In this document: positions 42,966-51,990 of the stretch, piece by piece
Position numbering within the stretch: the first letter of the stretch is position 1
How the letters are laid out: each line of letters starts with the position of its first letter
Source: Acidicapsa ligni
Lineage (GTDB): Bacteria > Acidobacteriota > Terriglobia > Terriglobales > Acidobacteriaceae
Length of the DNA: 64,000 bases
Assembly: GCF_025685655.1 (NCBI RefSeq)
Contig: NZ_JAGSYG010000001.1
Span: 1,240,001-1,304,000, forward strand
Direction: 5' to 3'
Notes under the pieces: model-generated
Database searches by the model: none
What the model saw: only the letters and a program-made list of their open reading frames with translations
What the model was told of the DNA's origin: nothing
Translations under genes and position numbers: made by a program

Positions 42966-44216
42966 ATGAGTAGGAGTGGTTTGATTCTGGGGATTGAGTC
43001 GTCCTGCGATGAGACGGCAGCGGCGGTAGTCGAGCGTGGAGCGCAGACGCGCTCGTCCATCGTGGCTTCGCAGATTGCGACGCACGCTCCCTATGGCGGC
43101 GTTGTGCCGGAACTGGCGAGCCGCGAGCATCTTCGCAACATCGTGCCCATTACCCGCTCGGCTATGGCTGCGTCCGGTTACAGCCTGGCCGATCTGGACG
43201 CGATTGCCGTCACCAGCGGCCCAGGCCTGGCAGGTGCATTGCTCGTCGGAATAACCTACGCCAAGGCACTCGCCTTTGCGCTGGGTAAGCCGCTGATCGC
43301 GGTGAATCATCTTGAGGGGCATATCCACGCAGTGCTGCTTGAGGAGCGGCAGCGGCTTCATGCCGCTTCCGGCGCAGGTGAACCAATTCCACTGAACTCA
43401 GACGAAAATGGTTTGCCAATGCCCGCGTTGGCGCTGGTCGTCTCCGGCGGGCATACGCATCTTTTTCTGGCCAAGCCGCCAGCCGCCGGTCCGGAGATCG
43501 GCGCGTGGCAGTACTCGTTGATTGGACGCACGCTCGATGATGCAGCAGGCGAAGCGTTTGACAAGGTAGCCAAGCTGCTCGGGCTCGGTTATCCCGGAGG
43601 GCCGTGGATCGACAACCTGGCCCAGTTCGGCAACCCGACAGCGGTTCCGTTCGGCTTCACGCAGATCAAAGTGAAAGCGCATCTCGAAGGGAAAACGCCG
43701 CGAACCAAGGGCGCGCAGACCGCTCCTATCGCCGATCTTGACCGGCACTTTTTATTTTCATTTTCAGGGATCAAAACAGCGGTCCTGCGCTATGTAGAGG
43801 TCCACGGACTCCGCGCCAGTTGCGACGCACGGCAGCGGACGCTGATGGAGATGATCGGCTCCGGTGTGACGCCTACATGGCGCGATGCCCGGTCGCTATG
43901 CGATCAGCAAACATTGGATCTCATCGCGAGCTTCCAGCACGCAGTCGTTGGCAATCTGCTGAAGAAGACCTTCGCCGCAGCCGAGGCGATCGGCGCAGCC
44001 AGCGTGCTGGTGACCGGAGGCGTCGCAGCCAATCGTGAACTGCGCGTGCGCTTCACAGCCGAGGCAGCGGAGCGCGGTCTTCCTGTTGCATTTCCCACGC
44101 TGGCCATGTCCACGGACAACGCAGCCATGATTGCAGCAGCGGCCTGGCCTAGGTTTCTCGCAGGAGATTTCGCAGGATGGGATCTGGAAGCAAATCCGCG
44201 GCTGACCCTGGCATAG
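42966..44216 (+). CDS. tsaD: tRNA N6-adenosine threonylcarbamoyltransferase
   Basis: The 416-residue enzyme installs t6A37 on ANN-decoding tRNAs with TsaB/TsaE. It has the ASKHA signature LGIESSCDETAAAVVE, the metal-binding VNHLEGHIHA (H115, H119), LVVSGGHTHL, GRTLDDAAGEAFDKVAKLLGLGYPGGP and the C-terminal VTGGVAANRELR. At 416 residues it is longer than usual (about 340), from small insertions near 125-140, 235-255 and 285-310. These are polar and probably surface loops. The ATG at 42966 lies right after a -10-like box. Confidence 0.95.
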   Translation: MSRSGLILGIESSCDETAAAVVERGAQTRSSIVASQIATHAPYGGVVPELASREHLRNIVPITRSAMAASGYSLADLDAIAVTSGPGLAGALLVGITYAKALAFALGKPLIAVNHLEGHIHAVLLEERQRLHAASGAGEPIPLNSDENGLPMPALALVVSGGHTHLFLAKPPAAGPEIGAWQYSLIGRTLDDAAGEAFDKVAKLLGLGYPGGPWIDNLAQFGNPTAVPFGFTQIKVKAHLEGKTPRTKGAQTAPIADLDRHFLFSFSGIKTAVLRYVEVHGLRASCDARQRTLMEMIGSGVTPTWRDARSLCDQQTLDLIASFQHAVVGNLLKKTFAAAEAIGAASVLVTGGVAANRELRVRFTAEAAERGLPVAFPTLAMSTDNAAMIAAAAWPRFLAGDFAGWDLEANPRLTLA

Positions 44217-44228
44217 CCGCCGGATTAC

Positions 44229-45458
44229 CTAAGGCTTGGACAGTCCATAATTTGGCACTTTCGGCGTTAGTTTGCGCACCAGGAATTCCTGAAAAAGATT
44301 GCCAACCGCGCTGAAGCCGATGCCGCTCAGTGTGTTTTCAAAGGTCAGGCCCGCTCCGTTGCGGTTGATCGCCGGGTAATAAATATTGGAAATCCCCGCT
44401 GCCGCCAGGCTACCGATGACACCGGAATAGTCGAACTGCCAGCGCCCGTTATCGCCTTTGCAGATGACCGCGTTGGCAATGGCATAGAGCGCGCGCGAGC
44501 GAATGCTCCCCGTACCCTTGTAGAAGTAGCGCGGATCCTGCTTGAGCAGGGATGGCAGAATCGCGCCTCCGATCATATTGCTGATGAAGCCATCGGCGTA
44601 ATTGGCCGCGTAGCGCTTCGCGTAGCCCTTTGCACCTTGCCCATAGCCGTCAAAATCATCGTTGGCCTGCTGGATTCCTGCCACTCCTGCTGTAGCTAGA
44701 AAGGTGAATGGATCAATCGACGATCTCCAAGCGAGATGAAATTTTTGCCGGGAGTTGAGTGGCGGCGCGTTGGGAGCGTAGATGACGTAGAAATTGGGAA
44801 TAGCTCCGAAAACCCGCTGCTTTTCCTCTTCCTTGAGCTGCTCCTCGGCGACTTCTACGCGGGATGCGGTGACGCGCACTTCGCTGATCGTTGCCGAGAC
44901 TGGCAGCACAATCTCGGGAGCAGCATAATTTTCACCGGCATGCAGCAGGATGGAAACCTTCTGCGTAGTGAAGCCGTTCGACGAAACGGTGAGTTCAAAT
45001 GGGCCAGGAGAAACGTCTCCAAAGCTGAAATGGCCATTCGTGTCGGATGTCGTCGAGCGCTCCGGCGACAGAGCCGGGCCAACCTGGGTAAGCGTGATCC
45101 GGACGCCTTCATACACAGCGTGATCCCGATCGACGACAGTGCCCTGAATACTTGCATGAACACTGGCAGTCAGGGGCTGTTCCCCTGCAGCGGGCGCAGA
45201 TGGTTGCACCGGCCCCGATGCCTGCGCCTGAGGCGCGTCGGGCAGGTTTGTGTCAGCCATTAGGGGAATGAGGTTCCCCGTCCTGCCTGGAGTCGGCTGC
45301 TGGGCCAGTATGCAAACCGGCAGTCCACAGATTGACAGAGAAGCAAGCAGGCTAAAGCCCAGCCCAAACGATCGAGCCCGTCCGCAGGAGCGAATCCGAG
45401 AGATGATCTGAATGCGGCTGGAAATACGGCGGACAGAGCCGTTCGACGCGCTACACAA
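44229..45458 (-). CDS. Secreted protein with carboxypeptidase-regulatory-like domain
   Basis: The 409-residue protein has an N-terminal signal region (FGLGFSLLASLSICGLPVCILAQ) and a Pro/Ala-rich linker. Next is a beta-sandwich (SIQGTVVDRDHAVYEGVRITLTQVG...GHFSFGDVSPGPFELTVSSNGF) of the kind found on TonB-dependent receptors. Beyond residue 230 is an all-helical or barrel-like region (KFHLAWRSSIDPFTFLATAGVAG...) that I do not recognise. It probably faces the periplasm or outer membrane. It converges with tsaD, 12 bp between stops. Confidence 0.75.
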   Translation of the reverse strand: MCSASNGSVRRISSRIQIISRIRSCGRARSFGLGFSLLASLSICGLPVCILAQQPTPGRTGNLIPLMADTNLPDAPQAQASGPVQPSAPAAGEQPLTASVHASIQGTVVDRDHAVYEGVRITLTQVGPALSPERSTTSDTNGHFSFGDVSPGPFELTVSSNGFTTQKVSILLHAGENYAAPEIVLPVSATISEVRVTASRVEVAEEQLKEEEKQRVFGAIPNFYVIYAPNAPPLNSRQKFHLAWRSSIDPFTFLATAGVAGIQQANDDFDGYGQGAKGYAKRYAANYADGFISNMIGGAILPSLLKQDPRYFYKGTGSIRSRALYAIANAVICKGDNGRWQFDYSGVIGSLAAAGISNIYYPAINRNGAGLTFENTLSGIGFSAVGNLFQEFLVRKLTPKVPNYGLSKP

Positions 45459-45531
45459 ACTTGCCTCGTTTCAGATTCATTTGATTCCGCTCTGGGTTAA
45501 GGAACGATGCCTAGAGAATACCGGACAGGAA

Positions 45532-45584
45532 CGTCTATATGTATTAGACGAATATTATGTTTCATTGGAGACGGCAAAGCCGTC
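45532..45584. other. Two small hairpins in the spacer before cysS
   Basis: CGTCTA (45532-45537) pairs with TAGACG (45545-45550), and GACGGC (45570-45575) with GCCGTC (45579-45584). Both are perfect 6-bp stems. They precede the cysS promoter and are thus outside its transcript. No known riboswitch or T-box is seen here. Confidence 0.35.
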
Positions 45585-45615
45585 GTTGTAAATCGGAGGG
45601 GTAACCGCCCGCTGA

Positions 45616-45621
45616 TACAAT
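45616..45621 (+). promoter_or_regulatory. -10 box of cysS
   Basis: TACAAT lies 16 nt before the cysS ATG and is followed by the ribosome site GAGG. The predicted leader is only about 10 nt. No clear -35 box is seen. Confidence 0.45.
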
Positions 45622-45637
45622 CGTAGAGGCCCGAATC

Positions 45638-47185
45638 ATGCCGACTTTGCTAGCAGAACAGAGCGTTAGCCGCAGGGATGTACACCCTTTAATGACTTTT
45701 CGTCTCTTTAATACCCTGAGTGGACAACTGGATGAGTTGGCCCCGGCAGATGGCGCAGAACTGCGGATGTACGCCTGCGGGCCGACGGTCTATGACTACG
45801 GCCACATCGGAAATTTTCGTACATTTTTACAGGTAGATGTGCTCCGCCGGTTTCTGCACCTGCGCGGCATTAAAGTCCGCCACGTAATGAACATTACCGA
45901 CGTGGACGACAAAATTATCCGCAACGCAGCGGCTGCCGGGCTCTCGATTGGTGAGTACACCCCCAGGTTTGAGCAGGCATTTCTGGACGATCTGGATTCG
46001 CTGCGCGTAGAGCGGCCCGAAATATTATCCAAGGCTACGGAACACATTCCACAGATGGTTACGCTGATAGAGCGGCTTGCGGCAGTGGACGCGGCATACA
46101 AGACTGAAGATGGATCGTGGTATTTCCGGCTGGCTGCTTTTCCTGAATACGGCAAGCTGAGCAAGAAGGATCTCGAAGGCATCACCGACGGCGCGCGCGT
46201 TGACGTGGATGAGTACGAGAAGGATTCCGCCCGGGATTTTGCCCTGTGGAAAGCCTCCAAACCAGGCGAAACCAGTTGGGAGACCGCCATCGGCACCGGT
46301 CGGCCGGGCTGGCATCTGGAGTGTTCCGCGATGGCGATGAAGTATCTCGGCGAGAGCTTCGATCTGCATGCCGGGGGCGAAGACCTGATGTTCCCACATC
46401 ACGAAAACGAAATTGCGCAGTCCGAGTCCGTGACCCACAAGCCCCTCGCCCGGCACTGGATGCATGTGCGTTTTCTGCTGGTCGATGGACGCAAAATGTC
46501 CAAGTCGGAGAACAATTTCTATACCCTGCGCGACCTGTTGTTGAAGGGCTACAAAGCCTCCGCGATCCGGCTGGCGCTGATCTCCGTACCCTATCGTCAC
46601 CAGTTGAACTTCACCTTCGAGGGCCTGACGGAAGCGACGAACGCAATTGATCGCCTGCGTACTTTCGTGGCCAGGCTGAACCAGGCAAATCTCGCCGAGG
46701 GTACAACCGAGGCGCTGCAAGCCGCGGCCCATAAGGCTGAGACGGATTATCTGGCAGCACTGGGCAATGACCTGAACACCGCCGAGGCGCGCGCGCCTAT
46801 TTTCGACATGGTGCGGACTGTAAACTCGGTGCTCGATCGACTGGCAACGGATGCCGGTTCCATCCGGGCCGGGGATCGCGCCAGCGTTCTGGCGGTACTC
46901 GACAAGTTCGACGCCGTGTTCGCGGTGATTGCCGACCACGACGCAGCGCCGACCAAAGCCGCGTTGGACTGGGCCGAGGAGCAGGGCCTGCTCGAAAAAG
47001 TCGCGCCTGAGCTGCTGGTGCGGCAGGGCTTGTCCGATGAGGAGATCGACGGATTGATCGCCGAGCGAAATGTAGCGCGCAAGCAGCGCAATTTCCGGCG
47101 TTCCGATGAAATTCGCGACGAACTGGCAGCCAAGGGCGTTATCATCGAGGACTCGAAGGACGGGGTTCGCTGGAAGCGCAAGTAG
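45638..47185 (+). CDS. cysS: Cysteinyl-tRNA synthetase
   Basis: The 515-residue class I synthetase charges tRNA-Cys. Zinc and cysteine binding is shown by C47 (MYACGPTVYDYG), C229 (GWHLECSAMAM), H254 (MFPHHENEIAQSE) and the following E. HIGN is at 56-59 and KMSKS at 286-290. Length fits the family. The ATG at 45638 has GAGG upstream, while the in-frame M19, nearer the conserved start, has none. The extra 18 residues may be natural. Confidence 0.95.
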   Translation: MPTLLAEQSVSRRDVHPLMTFRLFNTLSGQLDELAPADGAELRMYACGPTVYDYGHIGNFRTFLQVDVLRRFLHLRGIKVRHVMNITDVDDKIIRNAAAAGLSIGEYTPRFEQAFLDDLDSLRVERPEILSKATEHIPQMVTLIERLAAVDAAYKTEDGSWYFRLAAFPEYGKLSKKDLEGITDGARVDVDEYEKDSARDFALWKASKPGETSWETAIGTGRPGWHLECSAMAMKYLGESFDLHAGGEDLMFPHHENEIAQSESVTHKPLARHWMHVRFLLVDGRKMSKSENNFYTLRDLLLKGYKASAIRLALISVPYRHQLNFTFEGLTEATNAIDRLRTFVARLNQANLAEGTTEALQAAAHKAETDYLAALGNDLNTAEARAPIFDMVRTVNSVLDRLATDAGSIRAGDRASVLAVLDKFDAVFAVIADHDAAPTKAALDWAEEQGLLEKVAPELLVRQGLSDEEIDGLIAERNVARKQRNFRRSDEIRDELAAKGVIIEDSKDGVRWKRK

Positions 47186-47437
47186 CAAATCCGCAATCGG
47201 TGATAGCCTGAGCCACAAATTTCAGACCGGATCGAGGTGTACCCGAGTACCCCCGAGCAGGCCCGCTTCGCCGTGGCATAAGATAATCGACCTCTGCTCA
47301 TGCGACCCAGTGAAAAGCCTGATTGAATTCACCTGGGTCTCTTCATGATGGAGATGCAATAAGTTCAAAATGGTGGCACGCATCGCAAAACACACAGGTC
47401 TGAAGCCGGATGACCTCTGAGAAAGAACGGAGACCGT

Positions 47438-47983
47438 ATGGAAGCCAATGAAGCAATGGAGCTGAAAGAGCACGCAGAGGGCGGCGCGAACGAAGCAGCG
47501 ATGCGCCCCGTAGCATTCACCATGAGCGTCCTGGCTGTGCTGGTGGCGATCACCACAGTGCTCGGGCATCGCACCCATACCGAAGCCGTGCTGACCCAGA
47601 ACAAGGCCACCGACCAGTGGAATCTGTATCAGGCAAAGAAGATTCGCGCGAATAATACCGCCCTGATCACGGATCTGCTATCCGTTGTGACCGTTGCGGA
47701 CAAGGCCACCGAGCAGAAGATCGTCAAAGGCTACTCCGACCACCAGGCAAAGTGGGTTGATGATCTGAAGGAAGAGCAGGAAAAAGCCGAGGGTCTGGAG
47801 ACCAAAGTGGAGCACGCCGAGGCACGGGCCGATCGCTTCGACCTGGGCGAGGCTCTCCTGGAGATTGCGCTCGTGGTTTCGTCCATCACTCTGCTCACGC
47901 GCAATCGCATGTACTGGCTGCTGGGGCTGGTCTTCGGAGTACTGGGAATCCTCTCCGCCTGTTCGGTACTGTTGCTCAAATAG
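47438..47983 (+). CDS. DUF4337 family membrane protein
   Basis: The 181-residue protein has a membrane helix near residues 27-45 (VAFTMSVLAVLVAITTVLG), a charged, probably coiled-coil middle (about 60-135, rich in K, E and A) and two C-terminal helices (LLEIALVVSSITLL, WLLGLVFGVLGILSACSVLLL). This is the DUF4337 pattern, with ATDQWNLYQAKKIR as its mark. Function is unknown. The 252-bp upstream gap holds an imperfect hairpin GACCCAGTGAA/TTCACCTGGGTC (about 47304-47341) and no gene. Confidence 0.85.
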   Translation: MEANEAMELKEHAEGGANEAAMRPVAFTMSVLAVLVAITTVLGHRTHTEAVLTQNKATDQWNLYQAKKIRANNTALITDLLSVVTVADKATEQKIVKGYSDHQAKWVDDLKEEQEKAEGLETKVEHAEARADRFDLGEALLEIALVVSSITLLTRNRMYWLLGLVFGVLGILSACSVLLLK

Positions 47984-48050
47984 CACAGGGGCAACACTCT
48001 CGATAACAGAGACTCAAGCCATAACTCGGGCGTGTTAGACTCGCCGAATT

Positions 48051-48749
48051 ATGGCTTTCCCCTTGCTTACAACGGCCCTTCTTCTAGCGAATGCATTCGC
48101 ATTGCCGCAAGCTGCTCCGCCTGCCCAATCTCAGGCCCAGCCAGCAACCCAGTCTCACACTCAGTCACAGGCTGAAGCTGCGGCAACCACGCTGTACATG
48201 AGCGATATGGGCTTCACCTACGGGTATCCCTCAGGATGGGAGCTCGTCGATACCAAGCCGCTGCTGCCTGCGGCTCAATCGCAGGCTCAGGCCAATGCGG
48301 CTGACGATCCGGAAAAGCGAGGAGCCGCTTGTGCGCAGATTGGTTTTCTGGCGCGGCATGGTAGCCCCGGCTCCGTGATTCTTTCGCTAAGCATGCCTTT
48401 TGAGTGCTTTGGATCGCGCTTTACCCAGGATCAGTTGCCAGGCGTCGGCGAGGGCATGTCTCTGGGCATCAAATCCAACTTCGACATCACCACCTCGATC
48501 AAAAACACCTACAAGCTCGGAAAGCACGATATGTGGATCGAGCGTGCCAAGGGCGCTTCCAAGGGACATCCCGAGGCAATTTACACCATCGAAACGGCCT
48601 GCGCGATTCTGGATCGAGGCATGGTCTGTCTACTCGGTATGGTGAAAGACGATGCCGCGCTCCATCTCTTCGAGCAGGGGCAGGTTTCTCTGGAAGGCGA
48701 TCCGCCATCAGCCCTGGTCCCCGCAAATATCTTCGCCGGACAACCGTAG
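48051..48749 (+). CDS. Secreted hypothetical protein
   Basis: The 232-residue protein has a signal peptide (LLTTALLLANAFALPQAAP), a Gln/Ala-rich linker and a soluble domain starting at ATTLYMSDMGFTYGYPSGWEL. It has two conserved-looking cysteines (GAACAQIGF, MPFECFG) and a third pair further on (ETACAILDRGMVCLLG). I do not recognise the family. The start has no ribosome site but follows a TTAGACT box by 9 nt, suggesting a nearly leaderless message. Confidence 0.7.
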   Translation: MAFPLLTTALLLANAFALPQAAPPAQSQAQPATQSHTQSQAEAAATTLYMSDMGFTYGYPSGWELVDTKPLLPAAQSQAQANAADDPEKRGAACAQIGFLARHGSPGSVILSLSMPFECFGSRFTQDQLPGVGEGMSLGIKSNFDITTSIKNTYKLGKHDMWIERAKGASKGHPEAIYTIETACAILDRGMVCLLGMVKDDAALHLFEQGQVSLEGDPPSALVPANIFAGQP

Positions 48750-49168
48750 CTTATAGAGGAAGATACGGTTTTTGGAGCCAGTTTCGATGGATTTTGTGCC
48801 GGTTAGATAGGGGGAAACACTACCCCATCGAGCTTTTAGCGTGGTATGCTCACGCAAACCGGACTTCATCTGAGGGCTCCATGTACAGGTCGCTATCCCA
48901 TCACCGTATCGCAGCTCCTACCAGCAAACGCTGGAGCAGGCTGCGGGCTCGTGTGATCGGGCCGCGGCGACATCTGCGTGTGTTGCCCAGCCGGACCCGC
49001 CCCAGTCTCTACGCTGGGGATTAGCCTCTTCCGCAAGTCGCCTGACTTGCGTCTTCCAAATCGTACTTTTATCCGACTGCGAGATTTCTCTTCCCAGATA
49101 CTGCGGGAAGCAGAGGGTCGTGGGATGTTCCCATATCGTCGAAGTCATTCATTTAAGGAGAGTTAGCC
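48750..49168 (+). promoter_or_regulatory. 419-bp leader region of the class III aminotransferase
   Basis: This gap has no supported gene. It contains an extended -10 box GGTATGCT (48843-48850), matching those before rbfA and the GNAT gene. It also has two hairpins: CCCCAG/CTGGGG (49000-49019) and a perfect 8-bp CGCAAGTC-GCCT-GACTTGCG (49032-49051). A short Arg-rich open frame (48881-49024, 47 codons) spans the first part but has no strong ribosome site. GGAG lies close to the downstream ATG. No known riboswitch class is recognised. Confidence 0.45.
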
Positions 49169-50569
49169 ATGTCAAATTCCCATTCAAACGCCGAACTATA
49201 CGCCAGGGTTGGTCCCAAGCTACATGGGACAGTGCCCGGCCCCAAGGCAGTTGCCGCTGTCGCCCACGATGATCGCGTGATCTCGCCGAGCTATACGCGC
49301 TCCTACCCGTTGGTTGCCAAGCGTGGCCGTGGAATTCGCATTGAAGACGTGGACGGAAATGAGTTCCTGGACTTTGCTGCCGGTATCGCCGTGAACTCGA
49401 CCGGCCACTGCCACCCTGAGGTGGTTGCCGCAATTCAAGCGCAGGCCGCAGAACTGATCCATATTTCGGGCACTGATTTTTATTATGAATCGATGGCCGT
49501 TCTCGCCGATCGCCTCTCGGCAGTCGCTCCCATGCCCGGACCGCATCGTTTTTACTACGGCAACTCCGGCGCGGAGGCAGTGGAGTGCGCGCTCAAGCTC
49601 GCCCGCTACCACACCAAGCGTCAGCATGTGATCAGCTTCTTTGGCGCCTTCCACGGACGCACCATGGGCGCTCTCTCGCTGACCGGTTCAAAGCCCCAGC
49701 AAAAGCGGCGCTTTTCTCCACTCGTACCCGGAGTGACGCATGTCCGCTATCCCTATGCCTATCGCGGTTGTAGCGGCGGACCGCAGGAAGAAGAAGCCTT
49801 CGGCCTGGGCTGTGCACGCTATATCGAAGAGAAGCTATTCAAGACCATTCTCGCTCCTGAAGAGGTTGCGGCAATCTTTGTTGAGCCAATCCAGGGCGAG
49901 GGCGGCTACGTGGTCGCTCCCGATAACTTCATGCGCGAACTGCGCGATATCTGCGACCGGCATGGCATTCTGCTGGTGGCGGACGAAGTGCAGTCAGGCG
50001 CAGGGCGCACCGGCAAGTGGTGGGCCATCGAACACACCGGCGTTCAACCGGATATCGTCTGCATGGCCAAGGGAATCGCCTCCGGAATGCCGCTCGGCAT
50101 CTGCATGACGCGGGCCGAAATCATGGATTGGGTGCCGGGTTCGCATGCCTCGACCTTTGGCGGCAACCCGGTTGCGATTGCCTCAGCGCTGGCGACAATG
50201 GACATCCTGGAGCGCGAGGGTATCGCCAATGCAGAGTATATTGGTGGCAAGATTCTCGACCGCCTGGCAGGTTGGAAGCAAAGTCACCCTCTGGTAGGCG
50301 ACATCCGCGGTCGCGGTCTGATGATCGGCATCGAGCTGGTTCTGGACAAGGAGACACGCGAGCCCGCACAAGCTCTCCGCAACCGGCTCGAGACGCTGTG
50401 CTTTGAAAAAGGACTGCTGGTTCTTGGTTGTGGAGAAACATCACTGCGCCTCTGCCCTCCGCTGATCGTCAGCGAAGATGAAGCGACAGTTGCCTTGAAC
50501 ATCCTCGAAGAAGCACTGTCCCAGGTCGAAAAGGAACATGCCGAAACATTGGAACTGGCCTCTGTCTAG
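49169..50569 (+). CDS. Class III pyridoxal-phosphate aminotransferase (acetylornithine/GABA type)
   Basis: The 466-residue enzyme is a fold-type I class III aminotransferase. It has DVDGNEFLDFAAGIAVNSTGHCHP, YGNSGAEAVECALKLARYHT (PLP phosphate cup), FHGRTMGALSLTGS, EPIQGEGGYVVAPDNF, LLVADEVQSGAGRTGKWWA (aspartate binding the PLP ring) and the lysine motif MAKGIASGMPLG. The C-terminal segment GDIRGRGLMIGIELV is typical. The 4-aminobutyrate/acetylornithine-type subfamily has broad amino-donor use, and the substrate cannot be fixed. It is monocistronic, with a hairpin terminator at 50618. Confidence 0.9.
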   Translation: MSNSHSNAELYARVGPKLHGTVPGPKAVAAVAHDDRVISPSYTRSYPLVAKRGRGIRIEDVDGNEFLDFAAGIAVNSTGHCHPEVVAAIQAQAAELIHISGTDFYYESMAVLADRLSAVAPMPGPHRFYYGNSGAEAVECALKLARYHTKRQHVISFFGAFHGRTMGALSLTGSKPQQKRRFSPLVPGVTHVRYPYAYRGCSGGPQEEEAFGLGCARYIEEKLFKTILAPEEVAAIFVEPIQGEGGYVVAPDNFMRELRDICDRHGILLVADEVQSGAGRTGKWWAIEHTGVQPDIVCMAKGIASGMPLGICMTRAEIMDWVPGSHASTFGGNPVAIASALATMDILEREGIANAEYIGGKILDRLAGWKQSHPLVGDIRGRGLMIGIELVLDKETREPAQALRNRLETLCFEKGLLVLGCGETSLRLCPPLIVSEDEATVALNILEEALSQVEKEHAETLELASV

Positions 50570-50617
50570 GCATAGCTCCTTCATCTCTCATCGCTTCTGA
50601 ATTGTTTACGACAAAAC

Positions 50618-50657
50618 CAATCGCCCCAACGAGATAACTTCCTCGTTGGGGCGATTG
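50618..50657 (+). terminator. Strong hairpin after the aminotransferase
   Basis: A perfect 16-bp stem (CAATCGCCCCAACGAG, 50618-50633, with 50642-50657) around an 8-nt loop lies 48 bp after the aminotransferase stop. The T-tract is weak on the plus strand (TTCTCC); on the minus strand the hairpin is followed by GGTTTTGT. It is probably a terminator or transcript-end stabiliser. Confidence 0.75.
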
Positions 50658-50825
50658 TTCTCCGGGGGAGGGAGCTCGTAAACGCCGCATTTGACCAAAT
50701 GCCTGCAAGTCAAACTGCTTGCCCAGACTGTCTGCTCTGAGCCTATGAGAATAGATGCACCAAAGCTAGTCATGCAAAAGAATAAGTTGCATTTTCCCTC
50801 CGAAAACGGGATGATCATTCCCAAA

Positions 50826-51320
50826 ATGCAATCATGGAAAAATCTGCAAACGGGCGCATTGCAGCATTGCGTCTCCAGCCTGGACTGGCTTGCGAAGCGT
50901 CGTGGCCGCATGCCCGAGCAGCCTGCACATCTCGAAACAGGCGAGCGTGGCGAAGAGGCAGCTTTTTTCTTCCTGAGACGAAGCGGCTTTACCATCGTCG
51001 CCCGGCGCTGGAACGATGGCCCGTCCCCGGGGGATCTGGACCTGATTGCCTGGCATGAAGATATGCTCTGCTTTATTGAAGTGAAGACACGAACGACGCT
51101 CGGCATGGCTCCCGCACAGGCTGCCGTGGATCAGAACAAACGAAAGATTCTGCGCAGGCTCGCCGGACAATATATGCGGCAGCTCCCCGGCGACGATAGA
51201 CCGGAGACGCGCTTCGACATCGTTACGGTCTATGAGCTGGCTGGCAAGCCGCGCGAAGTTCGATTGATTGCAGGGGCCTTTGGATGGAGCGAGAGGTCTG
51301 TGCGGGAGTATTCGAATTAA
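50826..51320 (+). CDS. YraN/UPF0102 family nuclease-like protein
   Basis: The protein of about 164 residues has the YraN (UPF0102) core: HLETGERGEEAAFFFLRRSGFTIVARRWN, then GDLDLIAWHEDMLCFIEVKTR. The latter is the restriction-endonuclease-like motif D-(x)n-E-x-K. Family function is uncertain; a DNA-processing or repair role is assumed. The start is unclear: the frame is open to a TTG at 50691, and no candidate start has a good ribosome site. I took the ATG closest to the family length. Its stop TAA shares bases with the iscX stop (TTAA at 51317-51320). Confidence 0.82.
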   Translation: MQSWKNLQTGALQHCVSSLDWLAKRRGRMPEQPAHLETGERGEEAAFFFLRRSGFTIVARRWNDGPSPGDLDLIAWHEDMLCFIEVKTRTTLGMAPAQAAVDQNKRKILRRLAGQYMRQLPGDDRPETRFDIVTVYELAGKPREVRLIAGAFGWSERSVREYSN

Positions 51321-51535
51321 CTTTGAGCGTCCGTGAACTCTTCATGCCACGCCATCTGAATCGCTTCGAGGCGGCTTTCATTGGACTTCACCGGATCGTC
51401 GGCGAAGCCATCAAGCTCAGTCACCATCTTGTGCAGATCGGTGAAACGAACGGTCAGCGGATCGGTGTCCGGAAACTTCTCCTGCAATTGAATACCGATC
51501 TCTTCGGAGTCGGTCCAGAGGATTTCGCGAGGCAT
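51317..51535 (-). CDS. iscX: ISC-associated acidic protein IscX
   Basis: The 72-residue acidic protein has the IscX pattern: ILWTDSEEIGIQLQEKFPDTDPLTVRFTDLHKMVTELDGFADD. It continues with NESRLEAIQMAWHEEF, the IscX end mark. IscX binds IscS and iron and tunes cluster assembly. It ends the ISC operon; the fdx stop lies 28 bp upstream of its start. Its stop codon overlaps that of the convergent YraN gene. Confidence 0.93.
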   Translation of the reverse strand: MPREILWTDSEEIGIQLQEKFPDTDPLTVRFTDLHKMVTELDGFADDPVKSNESRLEAIQMAWHEEFTDAQS

Positions 51536-51563
51536 GGTCTAGGCTCCTGGGGATTCTGCTGCG

Positions 51564-51977
51564 TTACTTTCCTTCGGCGAGCGTCAGCGGCTTGCCTTCC
51601 GAGGTGTAGTTCCGGTTCCACTTGGGAATTTCGACAACGTAATTGCCGGGCTTGGTGATGACCGCCTGGCATCCAAGACGCGAATTCAATTGCTGGTCGG
51701 CAGCCATATCGAGGCGATCGATTTCGTCGTCATCCGCTTCGCTGATACCACCATCCTGGATCACCCAGAGATGGCAGGTCGTGCAGGCGCATACACCGCC
51801 GCAGGCGTGATCCAAAAAGATATCGTTGTTTTCTGCGACATCGAGAAACGACATCGGCTTGCCGTGGTGATCGTAAGGCATCGTGCCGTATTCAAACTCA
51901 ACAACGCGGCCCTCGGGTTGAAAGGTGACGCGCACGAGTTTGTCGGCTGGAATTGCTTTGGTTTCTGTATCGCTCAT
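51564..51977 (-). CDS. fdx: ISC-type [2Fe-2S] ferredoxin
   Basis: The 137-residue adrenodoxin-type ferredoxin donates electrons to cluster assembly. The cluster ligands are C59, C65, C68 (CGGVCACTTC, spacing C-x5-C-x2-C) and C103 (RLGCQAV); an extra cysteine is at 63. It is slightly longer than E. coli Fdx because of N- and C-terminal tails. The ATG at 51977 lies 13 bp after hscA; the frame continues upstream to 52028 but would overlap hscA. Confidence 0.94.
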   Translation of the reverse strand: MSDTETKAIPADKLVRVTFQPEGRVVEFEYGTMPYDHHGKPMSFLDVAENNDIFLDHACGGVCACTTCHLWVIQDGGISEADDDEIDRLDMAADQQLNSRLGCQAVITKPGNYVVEIPKWNRNYTSEGKPLTLAEGK

Positions 51978-51990
51978 AACTATCTCGATT

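Noticed and set aside
46025..47218. A 397-codon open frame antisense to cysS
   Set aside because: cysS has all catalytic motifs; the antisense frame has no family resemblance.
48881..49024. Arg-rich 47-codon frame in the aminotransferase leader
   Set aside because: No good ribosome site or conservation evidence; composition fits random GC-rich DNA.
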